Assembly (NCBI RefSeq): GCF_005377625.1
Contig: NZ_CP040098.1
Coordinates: 496,001 to 560,000 of the forward strand
Direction: 5' to 3'
DNA from: Desulfoglaeba alkanexedens ALDC
GTDB lineage: Bacteria; Desulfobacterota; Syntrophobacteria; Syntrophobacterales; DSM-9756
DNA length: 64,000 nucleotides
Shown piece after piece: positions 51,716 through 61,051 of the stretch (position 1 is the first letter of the stretch; each line of letters opens with the position of its first letter). The notes below the pieces were generated by a model. That model saw only the letters and a list, made by a program, of their open reading frames with translations. It searched no databases and was not told the DNA's origin. The position numbers were made by a program, and so were the translations under genes.

Positions 51716-52162
51716 TTATTCTTTGAGCGTACCGAAGACGAACTTGCCGAGAAGCTCTTCGATGTCGAGAGGCGGCACGGTGTCCATGATCCTCCCACCC
51801 GGCTCGATGTAGCGGTCGGATCCTCCCGGGGTGATGGAAATGTACTTGTCGCCGATAATCCCCATGGTCTTGACGCTGGCGATGACGTCCTCTTCGAGCC
51901 TCACGCCTTCCTGAATCCGAAGCGTCACCACGGCTTCGCCCTGTTCGAGACGGATCTTGTCCACCTCGCCGATGTTCACTCCAGCCATGGTGACGCCGGC
52001 CTTTTCCTTCAGTCCCGAAACGCTGGCGAAGCGGGCGGTGACCGTGTAGCCCCACCCCCCGAACAGCTGCACATCGCCGAGATTCAGCGACAGGTAGGCA
52101 AGGCAGACCAGTCCGAACAGCACGAAGACTCCGACGCCCAGTTCGAGTCCTTTCCTTTCCAT
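51716..52162 (-). CDS. mlaD: MlaD-family MCE-domain protein
   Basis: 148-residue inner-membrane-anchored MCE protein of the Mla phospholipid transporter. A single N-terminal membrane segment (LGVGVFVLFGLVCLAYLSLN) precedes the MCE domain (YTVTARFASVSGLKEKAGVT near 40; YISITPGGSDRYIEPGG near 107). It forms the hexameric lipid channel on the periplasmic side. 142 bp separate it from mlaE, which is more than expected in mla operons. Last gene of the transcript; no mlaC follows. Confidence 0.92.
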   Translation of the reverse strand: MERKGLELGVGVFVLFGLVCLAYLSLNLGDVQLFGGWGYTVTARFASVSGLKEKAGVTMAGVNIGEVDKIRLEQGEAVVTLRIQEGVRLEEDVIASVKTMGIIGDKYISITPGGSDRYIEPGGRIMDTVPPLDIEELLGKFVFGTLKE

Positions 52163-52304
52163 CTTCCGCCTTTCTTTCCGTGTGAACGGTCTCCGGCTAC
52201 GATCGCCTGCTCCTGCACCCTGCGATCGGATAACTCACGCCGAAGGCTGAATCCGCTGCGAGCTTCGGCCGTCCGCCGCCTGGAAGTCGCCGCGATCCAC
52301 CCTT

Positions 52305-53090
52305 TCAAAGCAGCAGGGACGTCGCAACGTAGTCGCTCACCAGGATAGCCACCGACGATACCACCACCGCGTCGGTCGTGGCCCGGCTCACGTCTTCCGG
52401 ACCGAAAACTCCCCGGTCGACCCCCGCGTAATAGCCCTTGTAGGTACAGATCCAGATCAGGAGTGCCGCGAAAACCAGCGACTTGACGATCCCCATATAA
52501 ACATCGAACCATTCCACACTGGTCTGCATACTGTCGAGATAGGCTCCCGGGTTGACGCCCAGCAACTCCACCCCCACCAGATAGCCGCCGAAGATTCCCA
52601 CTACGTCGAAGACGGCGGTCAGAAGCGGAACGGCGATGAGGGAAGCCACAAGCCGGGGGGCGATGAGGTAGCTGTGAGGATCGATGGCCATGCATTCCAG
52701 GGCGTCGATCTGTTCCTCGATCCTCATAATGCCGATTTCCGCGCAAATCGCCGAACCCGCCCGGCCGGTGACCATGAGCGCCGAAAGCACCGGTCCCAGC
52801 TCCCGGATGAGGCTCAGGGCCACGGCCGCCCCGAGAACCCCTTCGGAGCCGACTCTCGAGAGCGAGTAATAGCCTTGCAGCCCAAGGACCATGCCGGAAA
52901 AAGCGGCGGTAAAGCCGATCACGAAAAGCGACTTAGTGCCGATGAAATAGACGTCTTTGACCACGAACCGCCACTTCCCCGGCGGCCGGAACACGCCCTC
53001 GACGGTGTTGACCAGAAACAGGAACGCCCGTCCCAATCCGGAGATCTGGTTCAAGGTGGTCCGTCCGAGCGCCTGAATCCATCCGGTCAT
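52305..53090 (-). CDS. mlaE: MlaE-family lipid ABC transporter permease
   Basis: 261-residue inner-membrane permease of the Mla/Ttg2B family. Several membrane segments; the family motif LIRELGPVLSALMVTGRAGS near 94 and EIGIMRIEEQIDALECMAID near 117. ATG 53090 overlaps the mlaF stop by 4 bp. Works with MlaF, MlaD and the STAS protein to move phospholipids between the membranes. Confidence 0.94.
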   Translation of the reverse strand: MTGWIQALGRTTLNQISGLGRAFLFLVNTVEGVFRPPGKWRFVVKDVYFIGTKSLFVIGFTAAFSGMVLGLQGYYSLSRVGSEGVLGAAVALSLIRELGPVLSALMVTGRAGSAICAEIGIMRIEEQIDALECMAIDPHSYLIAPRLVASLIAVPLLTAVFDVVGIFGGYLVGVELLGVNPGAYLDSMQTSVEWFDVYMGIVKSLVFAALLIWICTYKGYYAGVDRGVFGPEDVSRATTDAVVVSSVAILVSDYVATSLLL

Positions 53091-53932
53091 CGCCTGCCAC
53101 CTTTACCGCCTCGCCTATCGCCCACGAGGCGGTTCACGTAGTTTTGCATGTCTTCTTCCTGAGGATCGGCCCGGCGCGAAAGGAACTGCGCCACCCGTTC
53201 GTCCGGGCACGACCGGATTTCCTCAGGCTTTCCCGCCGCAACCAAGCGCCCCCGATCCAGCACGATCAACTGGTCGGCAATCCGGAAGGCGCTCTCCAGT
53301 TCATGGGTCACCACGATGATGGTCATTCTCAGGGTCTCACGGAGTTCCAGGATAAGATCGTCCAGGCCGGCGCTGGTGATGGGATCCAACCCCGAGGAAA
53401 GTTCGTCCACGAAGAGGATGGCCGGATCCATGGCGAGAGCCCGGGCCAGGCCGGCCCGCTTCCGCATGCCGCCACTCAACTGGGACGGCATGTAGTCGGC
53501 AAAATCCATGAGCCCCACCTGGTGGAGCTTGATCTGGGCGATGATCCGGATGGTCTCGTCGGCGAGGCGCGTGTGGGCGCGAAGCGGAACGGCGATGTTT
53601 TCCGCCACGGAAAGAGAATTGAACAGCGCCCCCGACTGGAACAAGACGCCCGTCTGGCGGCGGTAACGGTAGAGTTCCTCTTCGTTGAACTCGGCGAGGC
53701 TTTTCCCGTCCACCAGTATTCGGCCGTGGGGCGTGGGCTTGAGAGCCACCAGGTGGCGAAGCAGCGTGCTCTTTCCGCAGCCGCTCACTCCCATGATCAC
53801 AGTCACCCGGTGCCGCGGAATCGTGAAGGAAATGTCCTGGAGAACCCGGCGCGAACCGTACTGACTCTGGAGGCCGACCACTTCGATGGCTGGGTCGTCG
53901 CCGGTAGCATGTACGCACTCCGTCTTTTCCAT
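53087..53932 (-). CDS. mlaF: MlaF-family ATP-binding protein
   Basis: 281-residue ATPase. Walker A IMGVSGCGKST near 47, Q-loop GVLFQSGALFNSL near 90, signature PSQLSGGMRKRAGLARAL near 145, Walker B ILFVDELSSGLDPITS near 168. ELSSGLDP in place of EPTAGLDP-like is usual for this group. Start ATG 53932 is preferred; TTG 53941 overlaps the STAS stop but is too close to the GAGG motif. The C-terminal 35 residues are basic. Confidence 0.94.
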   Translation of the reverse strand: MEKTECVHATGDDPAIEVVGLQSQYGSRRVLQDISFTIPRHRVTVIMGVSGCGKSTLLRHLVALKPTPHGRILVDGKSLAEFNEEELYRYRRQTGVLFQSGALFNSLSVAENIAVPLRAHTRLADETIRIIAQIKLHQVGLMDFADYMPSQLSGGMRKRAGLARALAMDPAILFVDELSSGLDPITSAGLDDLILELRETLRMTIIVVTHELESAFRIADQLIVLDRGRLVAAGKPEEIRSCPDERVAQFLSRRADPQEEDMQNYVNRLVGDRRGGKGGRR

Positions 53933-53937
53933 GGGGT

Positions 53938-54255
53938 TCAAGCCTCTTCAGCGACTTCCAGCACCTGGTCGAGCCGGGCCAGCTGGATCATGCGGCGTGC
54001 GCCTTCGTTTAATCCGCGAAGGCGCACTTTACCACCCTTTCGAAGGGCGTTTCGGTGAAGTTCAACCAACAGGGCCACGCCCGCCGTATCCATTCGTTCC
54101 AACCGGGAAAGATCCACATCCAGGGATCCGGCGGGGTTCCGCTTGAGGGCCTTCAGGACCCGCCGTCGCGCTTCCGGCACCGTTTCCTTGTCGAGTCTCC
54201 CCTCAAAGGCAACCACGGGGCCTCGTTCCTTGATCCATTTCATGGACACGCTCAA
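53938..54255 (-). CDS. STAS-domain protein, MlaB-like
   Basis: 105-residue STAS domain. VVAFEGRLDKETVPEARRRV near 15 and LDVDLSRLERMDTAGVALLV near 45 with the conserved D-T/S-x-G loop (MDTAGV). First gene of the mla transcript and coupled to mlaF, so it probably acts as the MlaB subunit that stabilises MlaF. Start TTG 54255 has AGGGAGA 6 bp upstream; ATG 54243 is the alternative. Confidence 0.85.
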   Translation of the reverse strand: MSVSMKWIKERGPVVAFEGRLDKETVPEARRRVLKALKRNPAGSLDVDLSRLERMDTAGVALLVELHRNALRKGGKVRLRGLNEGARRMIQLARLDQVLEVAEEA

Positions 54256-54376
54256 CGCGATTCTCCCTGCCGCAGTCGCTTCTGTTCCGCCCGGCCCGCA
54301 GGCTCAATACCCGCACCCGCCGAGTTCCTTATGTGCCACACAATCGACCGTCTGTCAAAAGGTAGCTCTCCATTGC

Positions 54377-54406
54377 TTGACCCCCGGGACGGCAAAAGAA
54401 TATACT
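54377..54406 (+). promoter_or_regulatory. Sigma70-type promoter of the nitroreductase gene
   Basis: TTGACC at 54377-54382 and TATACT at 54401-54406, spacing 18. Transcription would start near 54413, 55 bp before the nitroreductase start. The divergent mla promoter must lie in 54256-54376. Confidence 0.65.
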
Positions 54407-54467
54407 CGCCTCTCACGTAGTCGCAAAGGAATATCCTTTTCACCAAGACCTACGGCAAGGAGACCCC

Positions 54468-54992
54468 ATGGACCATAGCCGGCCTGAACCGACCGTTTTG
54501 CAAGCCATTCGCGAGCGCCGAAGCGTCCGCCATTTTCTGGATGCTCCCGTCGATCGCGACCTCATCCGGGAAGTGCTTCAGGCCGCCTGCTGGGCCCCGT
54601 CGGGCCTGAACAACCAGCCCTGGCGGTTCGCCGTGGTACGGGACCCGGAACTCAAGGAAAAGATCGCCGGGCTGACTCGATATTCGGAAACGATGCGACA
54701 GGCGGCCGTGCTGATTCCCGTTTTCCTGGACCACGAGACGTCTTACGACTACGTGAAGGACTGTCAGGCCGTGGGAGCCGCCATTCAGAACATGCTGCTC
54801 GCCATCCATGCCCGGGGTCTGGGAGCCGTCTGGATCGGCGAGATTTTGAAGAACAAGGACAAGGTGCGGGATGCACTGGAACTTCCCGAACGACTCGAAC
54901 TGATGGCAGTGGTGGCGGTCGGCCATCCCGCCCACCGCAAGCAGTCGTCTCACCGCCGGCCCTTGGAAGAGGTCGTGGTGCTGGAACGCTGA
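54468..54992 (+). CDS. Nitroreductase family protein
   Basis: 174-residue FMN-dependent oxidoreductase, homodimeric in this family. FMN-binding RERRSVRHFLDAPVDRDLIR near 15, APSGLNNQPWRFAVV near 43, and GAVWIGEILKN near 124. Small type similar to anaerobe nitroreductases of unknown substrate. Start ATG 54468 has AAGGAGACC just upstream. Likely first gene of a run of same-strand genes to 60.9 kb. Confidence 0.88.
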   Translation: MDHSRPEPTVLQAIRERRSVRHFLDAPVDRDLIREVLQAACWAPSGLNNQPWRFAVVRDPELKEKIAGLTRYSETMRQAAVLIPVFLDHETSYDYVKDCQAVGAAIQNMLLAIHARGLGAVWIGEILKNKDKVRDALELPERLELMAVVAVGHPAHRKQSSHRRPLEEVVVLER

Positions 54993-55048
54993 AGGTCGGC
55001 CTCACGCTGAAATTCAAAACCTTGCGCTGCTATCGGGGGATCTCCGTG

Positions 55049-55678
55049 ATCGTTGAACGACTCGTCGTAGGAATGCTTCAAACCAATTGCTACATCGTGG
55101 GCGACCCCGAAACCCGGCAGGCCGCGATCATCGACCCCGGGGGGGATGCGGACCGCATACTCGCACGCGTTCAGACCCTGAAGCTGGAACCTGTGGCCGT
55201 GCTTCTCACCCACGGGCACTTCGACCATGTCCTGGACGCTTGGACCATAAAGGAACGCACGGGAAGCCGAGTGTTCCTGAACCGGAAGGACGAACCGCTC
55301 CTCACGGACAGCAAGCTGGGACTGGGCACCCTCTTCGGTTCCTTGATCCGAACCCCCAAGGGGGAAGTGGATCATTTCCTGGAAGAGGGCGACCGGATCA
55401 CTTTCGGCTCCATTGTCCTCGAAGTGCTTGAAACCCCCGGGCACACCCCAGGGCACGTTTCCTTCCTCGCAGCGGACGCAAACATCGTTTTTGTGGGCGA
55501 CACGCTTTTCGCCGGATCCATCGGCCGCACCGATTTCCCCGGAGGCTCTTATCCGCAGCTGATCCGGTCGGTAGAGGAAAAGATTTTCCCGCTTCCCGGT
55601 CAAACCCTGGTTTGTCCTGGCCACGGCCCGGAAACCACTGTGGAACAGGAGCGACGGACGAATCCGTTTTTCAGATAG
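55049..55678 (+). CDS. Metallo-beta-lactamase fold hydrolase (glyoxalase II-like)
   Basis: 209-residue zinc hydrolase. THGHFDH near residue 54 is the H-x-H-x-D-H motif; TPGHTPGHVSF near 136, VFVGDTLFAGSIGRTDF near 154 and CPGHGPETTV near 194 supply the other ligands. Such short proteins hydrolyse thioesters such as S-lactoylglutathione or related acyl thiols. GTG 55049 with GGGGGA upstream gives a natural start; the TTG at 55022 lacks support. Confidence 0.87.
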   Translation: MVERLVVGMLQTNCYIVGDPETRQAAIIDPGGDADRILARVQTLKLEPVAVLLTHGHFDHVLDAWTIKERTGSRVFLNRKDEPLLTDSKLGLGTLFGSLIRTPKGEVDHFLEEGDRITFGSIVLEVLETPGHTPGHVSFLAADANIVFVGDTLFAGSIGRTDFPGGSYPQLIRSVEEKIFPLPGQTLVCPGHGPETTVEQERRTNPFFR

Positions 55679-55733
55679 ATGCCCGGCGCATTCACCGGCC
55701 TTTGCGAAAACACGCGAATTAAGGAGTCGACCG

Positions 55734-56198
55734 ATGGGAAAGGGCTTGTACACAGGATGGAAGACCTCGATCGCCGTGGTGTTGATCGCCGCCCTGCTTT
55801 CGTCCTGCGCCGGCTGGTGGTTCGGAGGCGGCTCGGCGGGCGAAGCTTCCGGCACAGGGGCGTCGAAATCGCAGGTCAGCCCCAGGTTTTACGATTTTGC
55901 GGACATTCCGGTACCCCAGGAGCTTTCCCTGGTGCCGAAGATGTCCCAAGTCTTTCAAAGCGGGCATCTGAAAGCGGGCCTGCTGGTGCTCAAAGGTCGC
56001 GTGGATCCTTCCTCGGTGGTCAACTTCTTTACCGTGGCCATGAATCGGGAAAACTGGAAGCTCAAGGGAAGCTCCCGGTATCGGAAGCCCATCCTTATCT
56101 TCGAAAAGCCCGAAAAGACCTGCGTGATCAGCGTCTACGAGAAGCGCTGGCATACCTACGTGGAAATTTACGTGGTTCCGACCTCGGGAACCCTTTGA
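55734..56198 (+). CDS. Conserved lipoprotein of unknown function
   Basis: 154-residue predicted lipoprotein. Basic start, hydrophobic segment, and lipobox LLSSC (cysteine 25), then a low-complexity Gly/Ser stretch. The mature domain RFYDFADIPVPQELSLVPKM then FFTVAMNRENWKLKG appears in lipoproteins beside coaBC in related bacteria (recalled). AAGGAG lies about 9 bp before ATG 55734. Function unknown; outer-membrane location is likely since residue +2 is alanine. Confidence 0.75.
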   Translation: MGKGLYTGWKTSIAVVLIAALLSSCAGWWFGGGSAGEASGTGASKSQVSPRFYDFADIPVPQELSLVPKMSQVFQSGHLKAGLLVLKGRVDPSSVVNFFTVAMNRENWKLKGSSRYRKPILIFEKPEKTCVISVYEKRWHTYVEIYVVPTSGTL

Positions 56199-56281
56199 GA
56201 GGTCCCGATGAAGAAGCGGGCGCCGACCCCTCGCGGCGCGCCGCCGGAACCTTCGATTCAAAGGTGGAGAAAGATCTCTCG

Positions 56282-57571
56282 ATGCTATCCGGAAAAACGA
56301 TCCTCATGGGGGTGAGCGGCGGGATCGCCGCTTACAAGGCCGCCGAACTGGTGCGCTTGTTGATCCTTGAAGGCGCTTCGGTCCAGGTGGTAATGACGGC
56401 CAACGCGCAGCGCTTCGTCACGGCCTTGACGTTCCAGGCTCTTTCCGGACAACTCGTGTGCACGGACCTGTTCGACCTGGGCGCCGAATCGGAAATCGGC
56501 CACATCCAGGTCGCGCGCAGAACGCATCTGGCCCTGGTAGCTCCCGCCACAGCCAACGTGATCGCCAAAATGGCCGCCGGGATCGCCGACGACTACCTCA
56601 CCACGGTGCTGCTTGCCGTAACGGCCCCCGTCGCGGTCTGCCCCGCCATGAACACCAAGATGTACGAACATCCCGCCACGCAGCGGAACCTGGCGATCCT
56701 TCGGGACCGCGGCGTCCACGTGGTGGATCCCGGGGTGGGATCCCTCGCGTGCGGCGAGGAAGGTGCGGGGCGCCTGGCGGACCTGGAGATCATTGTGGAG
56801 GCCGCAAGGAGGCTCGTCACCCCTCAGAGTCTTTCGGGCCGAAAGATCCTGGTGAGTGCCGGGCCCACGTGGGAACCCTTCGACCCGGTGCGCTTCATCA
56901 CGAACCCTTCTTCCGGCAAAATGGGCTATGCCTTGGCTGCGGAAGCGTCCCGGCGGGGCGCGGAAACGCACCTGGTTTCCGGCCCTTCGGTGCTGTGCCC
57001 GCCTTCGGGGGTTCGGTTCCACGGAGTCGTAACGGCGGAAGAGATGAACCGCGTGGTTTCCGACCTGGCCCCGGCGATGGACGCGGTGATCATGGCCGCC
57101 GCGGTGAGCGATTTCCGGCCGGAGAAAGCGGCCCCCCAGAAGACCAAGAAGGACTCCAACGACCTCACCGTAAGACTCGTCCGCACCCCGGACATCCTGG
57201 ATGGGCTGGGTTCCAGGAAACCCGCCGGCCAGGTCTTGGTGGGCTTTGCGGCGGAAACGGAAAACCTTCTGGAAAACGCGGCCGAAAAGCTCGTCCGGAA
57301 GAACCTCGACATCATCGTCGCCAACGACCTTACTCAGCCGGACTCCGGCTTCCGCTGCGACACCAACCAGGTGAAGATTCTGTTCCGCGACGGCTCCATC
57401 GAGGATCTTCCCTGCATGACGAAACAGGATGTGGCCCGGCGCGTCCTCGATCGCATCGAATCGCTTTTCGCTGCCAGGGAGCGCTCTTCCGAACCTGAAG
57501 CCGCCGCCGGGGGGCTCGCATCGCCCGGACCGGCTTCCTCGCCCCGAGCCCGAACAGGCTGCGAATCATGA
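56282..57571 (+). CDS. coaBC: Bifunctional phosphopantothenoylcysteine decarboxylase / synthetase CoaBC
   Basis: 429-residue fusion for two steps of coenzyme A synthesis. The CoaC half has [20 protein letters not shown] at the start, the catalytic histidine in [20 protein letters not shown] near 77, and [19 protein letters not shown] near 120. The CoaB half begins near 185 with [20 protein letters not shown] and includes [10 protein letters not shown] near 275 and [12 protein letters not shown] near 340. Start ATG 56282; the frame runs further upstream but has no SD. Stop overlaps the UDG start (ATGA). Confidence 0.95.
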   Translation: MLSGKTILMGVSGGIAAYKAAELVRLLILEGASVQVVMTANAQRFVTALTFQALSGQLVCTDLFDLGAESEIGHIQVARRTHLALVAPATANVIAKMAAGIADDYLTTVLLAVTAPVAVCPAMNTKMYEHPATQRNLAILRDRGVHVVDPGVGSLACGEEGAGRLADLEIIVEAARRLVTPQSLSGRKILVSAGPTWEPFDPVRFITNPSSGKMGYALAAEASRRGAETHLVSGPSVLCPPSGVRFHGVVTAEEMNRVVSDLAPAMDAVIMAAAVSDFRPEKAAPQKTKKDSNDLTVRLVRTPDILDGLGSRKPAGQVLVGFAAETENLLENAAEKLVRKNLDIIVANDLTQPDSGFRCDTNQVKILFRDGSIEDLPCMTKQDVARRVLDRIESLFAARERSSEPEAAAGGLASPGPASSPRARTGCES

Positions 57572-58374
57572 CGCCGGCGGAAAAATTGACCGAGGCATCG
57601 GCGGGCGGGCGGGACGGGCCGGAGTGCCGCGACTGGACGGAGGTCAAGAAGTCGCTCCGGTGGCTTCTGGTCGGGCTCCGCATGAGCGGCGTTCGGGAGT
57701 GGCTTCGATTGCCGGAAGCGATCGCACGGCCCGCTCAGGGTTCCAGCGAACCGGCAGAAGTTGAAGGCTCGCCCCCGGTTCCCCGGATCGACAAGGCGGA
57801 GAAGCTCCGGGACATCAGGGAAGTGATCGGCGAATGCACACGTTGCCGGCTGCATCAGAGCCGGACCCACATCGTGTACGGGGAAGGGTCCCCGGATGCG
57901 TCCCTCGTGTTCGTCGGTGAAGGGCCCGGGGCCGAAGAAGACCGCCGGGCCAAGCCCTTCGTCGGAAGGGCCGGAAAGCTTCTGGACAAGATGATCCACG
58001 CCATCGGACTGGAGCGAAGCGGCATCTACATCGCCAATGTGGTCAAATGCCGCCCGCCTGGGAATCGGACGCCGCTCGCCGACGAAATCGCCGCCTGTTC
58101 CCCGTTTCTTTTTCAACAGCTGGAAACCATCCGCCCGGTGGTCATCTGTGCGCTGGGGCTCTGCGCCGCCCAGACGCTCCTCGGGAGCACACAACCCATG
58201 GGAGCGTTGAGGGGTCGGTTGCATTTCTGGCGAGGCATCCCGCTCATCGCCACCTACCACCCCGCTTACCTCCTGAGAAACCCGGCCCAGAAGGCCAACG
58301 TGTGGAAAGATTTACTGGAAGTTAAAAATATTCTGGGTTCTGATGTAGGGAAAGAAGGAAAAGGCCGTTCATGA
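57568..58374 (+). CDS. Uracil-DNA glycosylase, family 4 (Fe-S)
   Basis: 268-residue DNA repair enzyme. An N-terminal extension of about 80 residues of low conservation precedes the catalytic domain: CTRCRLHQSR near 90 and CSPFLFQQ near 175 provide Fe-S cysteines; GEGPGAEEDRRAKPFVGRAG near 115 and TYHPAYLLR near 229 are motifs A and B. Coupled to coaBC by ATGA overlap and to the NfeD gene by another. Confidence 0.9.
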   Translation: MTPAEKLTEASAGGRDGPECRDWTEVKKSLRWLLVGLRMSGVREWLRLPEAIARPAQGSSEPAEVEGSPPVPRIDKAEKLRDIREVIGECTRCRLHQSRTHIVYGEGSPDASLVFVGEGPGAEEDRRAKPFVGRAGKLLDKMIHAIGLERSGIYIANVVKCRPPGNRTPLADEIAACSPFLFQQLETIRPVVICALGLCAAQTLLGSTQPMGALRGRLHFWRGIPLIATYHPAYLLRNPAQKANVWKDLLEVKNILGSDVGKEGKGRS

Positions 58375-59702
58375 ACCCCTACCGTTCGATTCCGCGGCAC
58401 TGTCTCCTCTTCGCCTGCCTTGTCGCGGGCACCGCCTTTTGGATGACCGTCCAAGGGGTTCGGACGCCTTTGCAGGCCGCCACCCGCCACATCAACATCA
58501 TCGAAATCCACGACACCATCAACCCCGGGGTCCAAGATTACCTGGAACACGTGATCGAACGCTCCGAAGAGGGCGGGGCGGAATTTCTGCTGGTGCTCCT
58601 GGACACGCCCGGCGGCCTCATGACCGCCATGCGCGGCATGGTGAAAGCCATCATGAACGCGGAAATCCCGGTGGTGGTTTACGTCTATCCCAGCGGCGCC
58701 CAGGCGGCTTCGGCGGGCGTGCTCATCACCGCGGCGGCGGACATCGCCGCCATGGCGCCGGGAACGAACATCGGGGCCGCCCACCCGGTGACGGCCTCCG
58801 GCGGCGACGTTCCCGAAACCATGAGCAACAAGGTCGTCAACGACATGGCGGCTTTCGCCCGGAGCATCGCCGAAGAGCGGGGGCGCAACGCCGAATGGCT
58901 CGAAAAGGCGATCCGCGAGAGTGTGGCCATCACGGCCGAAGAGGCCTTCGCCAAGAACGTCATCGATCTGGTGGCGCGCGACGTCCCCGATCTCCTGGTT
59001 CAACTGGACGGATGGCAGGTACGCCGGAAAGGCTATACACGGACGCTGTACACTGAAGGCCTGGAACAGCGAACCATCGAACCCGGCTGGCGCCATCGGG
59101 TGCTCAGGGCCATCGGAAACCCCAACATCGCCTATATTCTCCTGATGATCGGGCTCGCGGGGCTTTATTTCGAACTGTCCCAGCCGGGGACGGTGCTTCC
59201 CGGCGTGGTGGGAGCCATCTGCCTGGTGCTCGCCTTTTACGCCATGCAGACACTGCCGGTCAACTATGCGGGATTCCTGTTCATCGTGCTTTCGGTGGTC
59301 TTTTTCATCCTCGAAATCAAGGTCACATCCTATGGCATGTTGAGCATCGCGGGAGTGCTGTCTCTCGCCCTCGGCTCCATCATGTTGTTTCAATCGCCGG
59401 GACAGACCACCCGCGTGGCTCTGCCCGTCCTCATCCCCACGCTTGTCACCATTTCGGTCTTCTTCGTGGCGGTGGCGACCCTGGCGTTCCGAGCTCAGGT
59501 GAGGAAACCTCAGACCGGCCAAGAAGCCCTGATCGGACTTGCAGGCGAGGCCGCCACGGACCTGGCGCCGGAGGGAAAGGTATGGGTGGCCGGTGAATTG
59601 TGGAACGCCGAAGCCCCTGAACCCATCCCGCGGGGAACGTCCGTTCAGGTCGTTTCCATGCACAATTTGAAGTTGCAAGTGCGCAGAATGGATGATAAAT
59701 AG
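58371..59702 (+). CDS. NfeD-family membrane serine protease (ClpP-class)
   Basis: 443 residues. A signal or membrane segment at the start, a ClpP/SppA-type protease domain with the nucleophile in YPSGAQAASAGVLI near 105 and lysine in EAFAKNVIDLV near 195, then four membrane segments (IAYILLMIGLAGLYFELSQP near 258 on) and a C-terminal OB-like NfeD domain (LIGLAGEAATDLAPEGKVWV near 385). The following slipin gene is the classic partner: NfeD cleaves stomatin-like proteins in archaeal homologues. ATG overlaps udg stop. Confidence 0.93.
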   Translation: MNPYRSIPRHCLLFACLVAGTAFWMTVQGVRTPLQAATRHINIIEIHDTINPGVQDYLEHVIERSEEGGAEFLLVLLDTPGGLMTAMRGMVKAIMNAEIPVVVYVYPSGAQAASAGVLITAAADIAAMAPGTNIGAAHPVTASGGDVPETMSNKVVNDMAAFARSIAEERGRNAEWLEKAIRESVAITAEEAFAKNVIDLVARDVPDLLVQLDGWQVRRKGYTRTLYTEGLEQRTIEPGWRHRVLRAIGNPNIAYILLMIGLAGLYFELSQPGTVLPGVVGAICLVLAFYAMQTLPVNYAGFLFIVLSVVFFILEIKVTSYGMLSIAGVLSLALGSIMLFQSPGQTTRVALPVLIPTLVTISVFFVAVATLAFRAQVRKPQTGQEALIGLAGEAATDLAPEGKVWVAGELWNAEAPEPIPRGTSVQVVSMHNLKLQVRRMDDK

Positions 59703-59771
59703 GCTCAGCTTCCGCCGGGACCCGCACACGTGCGAGCCCGGCAGCCACACAGCATCGAACGGGAGGTCGCG

Positions 59772-60548
59772 ATGTCCTTTTACGGGCTGATCACCATTGT
59801 CGTATTGACCGTTCTCTTTTTTGCGAGCGCTATACGCATTCTCAACGAATACGAACGGGGCGTGGTCTTTCGCCTGGGCCGTGTGATCGGAGCCAAGGGG
59901 CCGGGCATCATCATCCTCATCCCCCTTGTGGACAAGATGCAGAAGGTGAGCCTCCGCACGGTGGCCGCCGACGTTCCGCCCCAGGACGTGATCACGCGCG
60001 ACAACGTTTCGGTGAAGGTCAACGCCGTGATATACTTTCGCGTGATCGAACCGGTCAAGTCCATCATTTCAGTGGAAAACTACCTGTTCGCCACGAGTCA
60101 GCTGGCCCAGACGACCCTTCGAAGCGTCTGCGGCCAGGCCGATCTTGACGAACTCCTATCGGACCGCGAGAAAATCAACGCGACGCTTCAGGAAATCCTG
60201 GACCGGCACACCGACCCTTGGGGCATCAAAGTCGCGGTGGTGGAGCTGAAACACATCGACCTGCCCCAGGAAATGCAGCGGGCCATGGCGCGCCAAGCCG
60301 AAGCGGAAAGAGAACGAAGGGCGAAGGTCATCCACGCCGAAGGCGAATTCCAGGCGGCGGACCGGCTGCGGGAAGCAGCTGAAATCATTCAGCAAAACCC
60401 CATGGCCATGCAGCTCCGCTATCTCCAGACCCTTCGCGAAATCGCGGCCGAAAACAACTCGACGACCATTTTCCCGGTCCCCATCGACCTCATACGACCG
60501 TTCCTGGCCGGCACGGAAGAAACCCGCACCGTCACTAAGAAGGAGTGA
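59772..60548 (+). CDS. Slipin / stomatin-like SPFH protein
   Basis: 258-residue membrane-anchored SPFH protein. An N-terminal hydrophobic hairpin ([20 protein letters not shown]), then the SPFH core [20 protein letters not shown] near 30 and [20 protein letters not shown] near 115, then a long coiled coil ([20 protein letters not shown]) for oligomerisation. Partner of the upstream NfeD protein in membrane quality control or microdomain formation. Start ATG 59772 has GGGAGG; GTG 59730 is rejected. Confidence 0.93.
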   Translation: MSFYGLITIVVLTVLFFASAIRILNEYERGVVFRLGRVIGAKGPGIIILIPLVDKMQKVSLRTVAADVPPQDVITRDNVSVKVNAVIYFRVIEPVKSIISVENYLFATSQLAQTTLRSVCGQADLDELLSDREKINATLQEILDRHTDPWGIKVAVVELKHIDLPQEMQRAMARQAEAERERRAKVIHAEGEFQAADRLREAAEIIQQNPMAMQLRYLQTLREIAAENNSTTIFPVPIDLIRPFLAGTEETRTVTKKE

Positions 60549-60552
60549 TTTC

Positions 60553-60882
60553 ATGGGCAAGAAAAAGGAAAAGGAAAAGAAGGAAAAGCCCCTGGAAAAG
60601 ATGACCGCCAAGGAACTGCGCGAAATCGCCCTCACCCTGGAAGGGGTCGTGGGCGTCCATGCTATGAACAAGAATGAACTGATCGCCGTGATCAAAGAAG
60701 CACGCGGGATCGTCGATCAGGGTGCCAAGAAGAAGACCGCGGACGTGCGCGCCATCAAGAAAAAGATCGGCGAGCTTCGCGAAAAGCGGGAAGCGGCAAA
60801 GGCCGCGGGAAATTCGAGACTGGCGGACGCCCTGAGGCGCCGGATCAGCAACCTGAAGAAGAAGACGCGTCGCGCGGCGTAA
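60553..60882 (+). CDS. Small basic protein with Rho N-terminal (SAP-like) domain
   Basis: 109 residues, very lysine-rich. A helix-extended-loop-helix block (MTAKELREIALTLEGVVGVH then AMNKNELIAVIKEARGI) resembles the Rho_N domain; the rest is a basic coil ending SNLKKKTRRAA. Probably nucleic-acid binding; no motor domain. Starts 4 bp after the slipin stop, so probably co-translated. Confidence 0.75.
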   Translation: MGKKKEKEKKEKPLEKMTAKELREIALTLEGVVGVHAMNKNELIAVIKEARGIVDQGAKKKTADVRAIKKKIGELREKREAAKAAGNSRLADALRRRISNLKKKTRRAA

Positions 60883-61051
60883 CAGGCCTGCCGGGCCGAT
60901 GGTTGCCATGCTTGTCTTTGAGGGCGGTGCCCGTCTTTTACGGAGCGCCGCCTGTGTCTTTCGTTAAAGGGCTTGCAGGCAGCCGCGAACCGCAGCGATA
61001 CCGAACGCCGCCGAATCCGCGAAAACCCTCGGCAAACGAGGATCTTCCATC

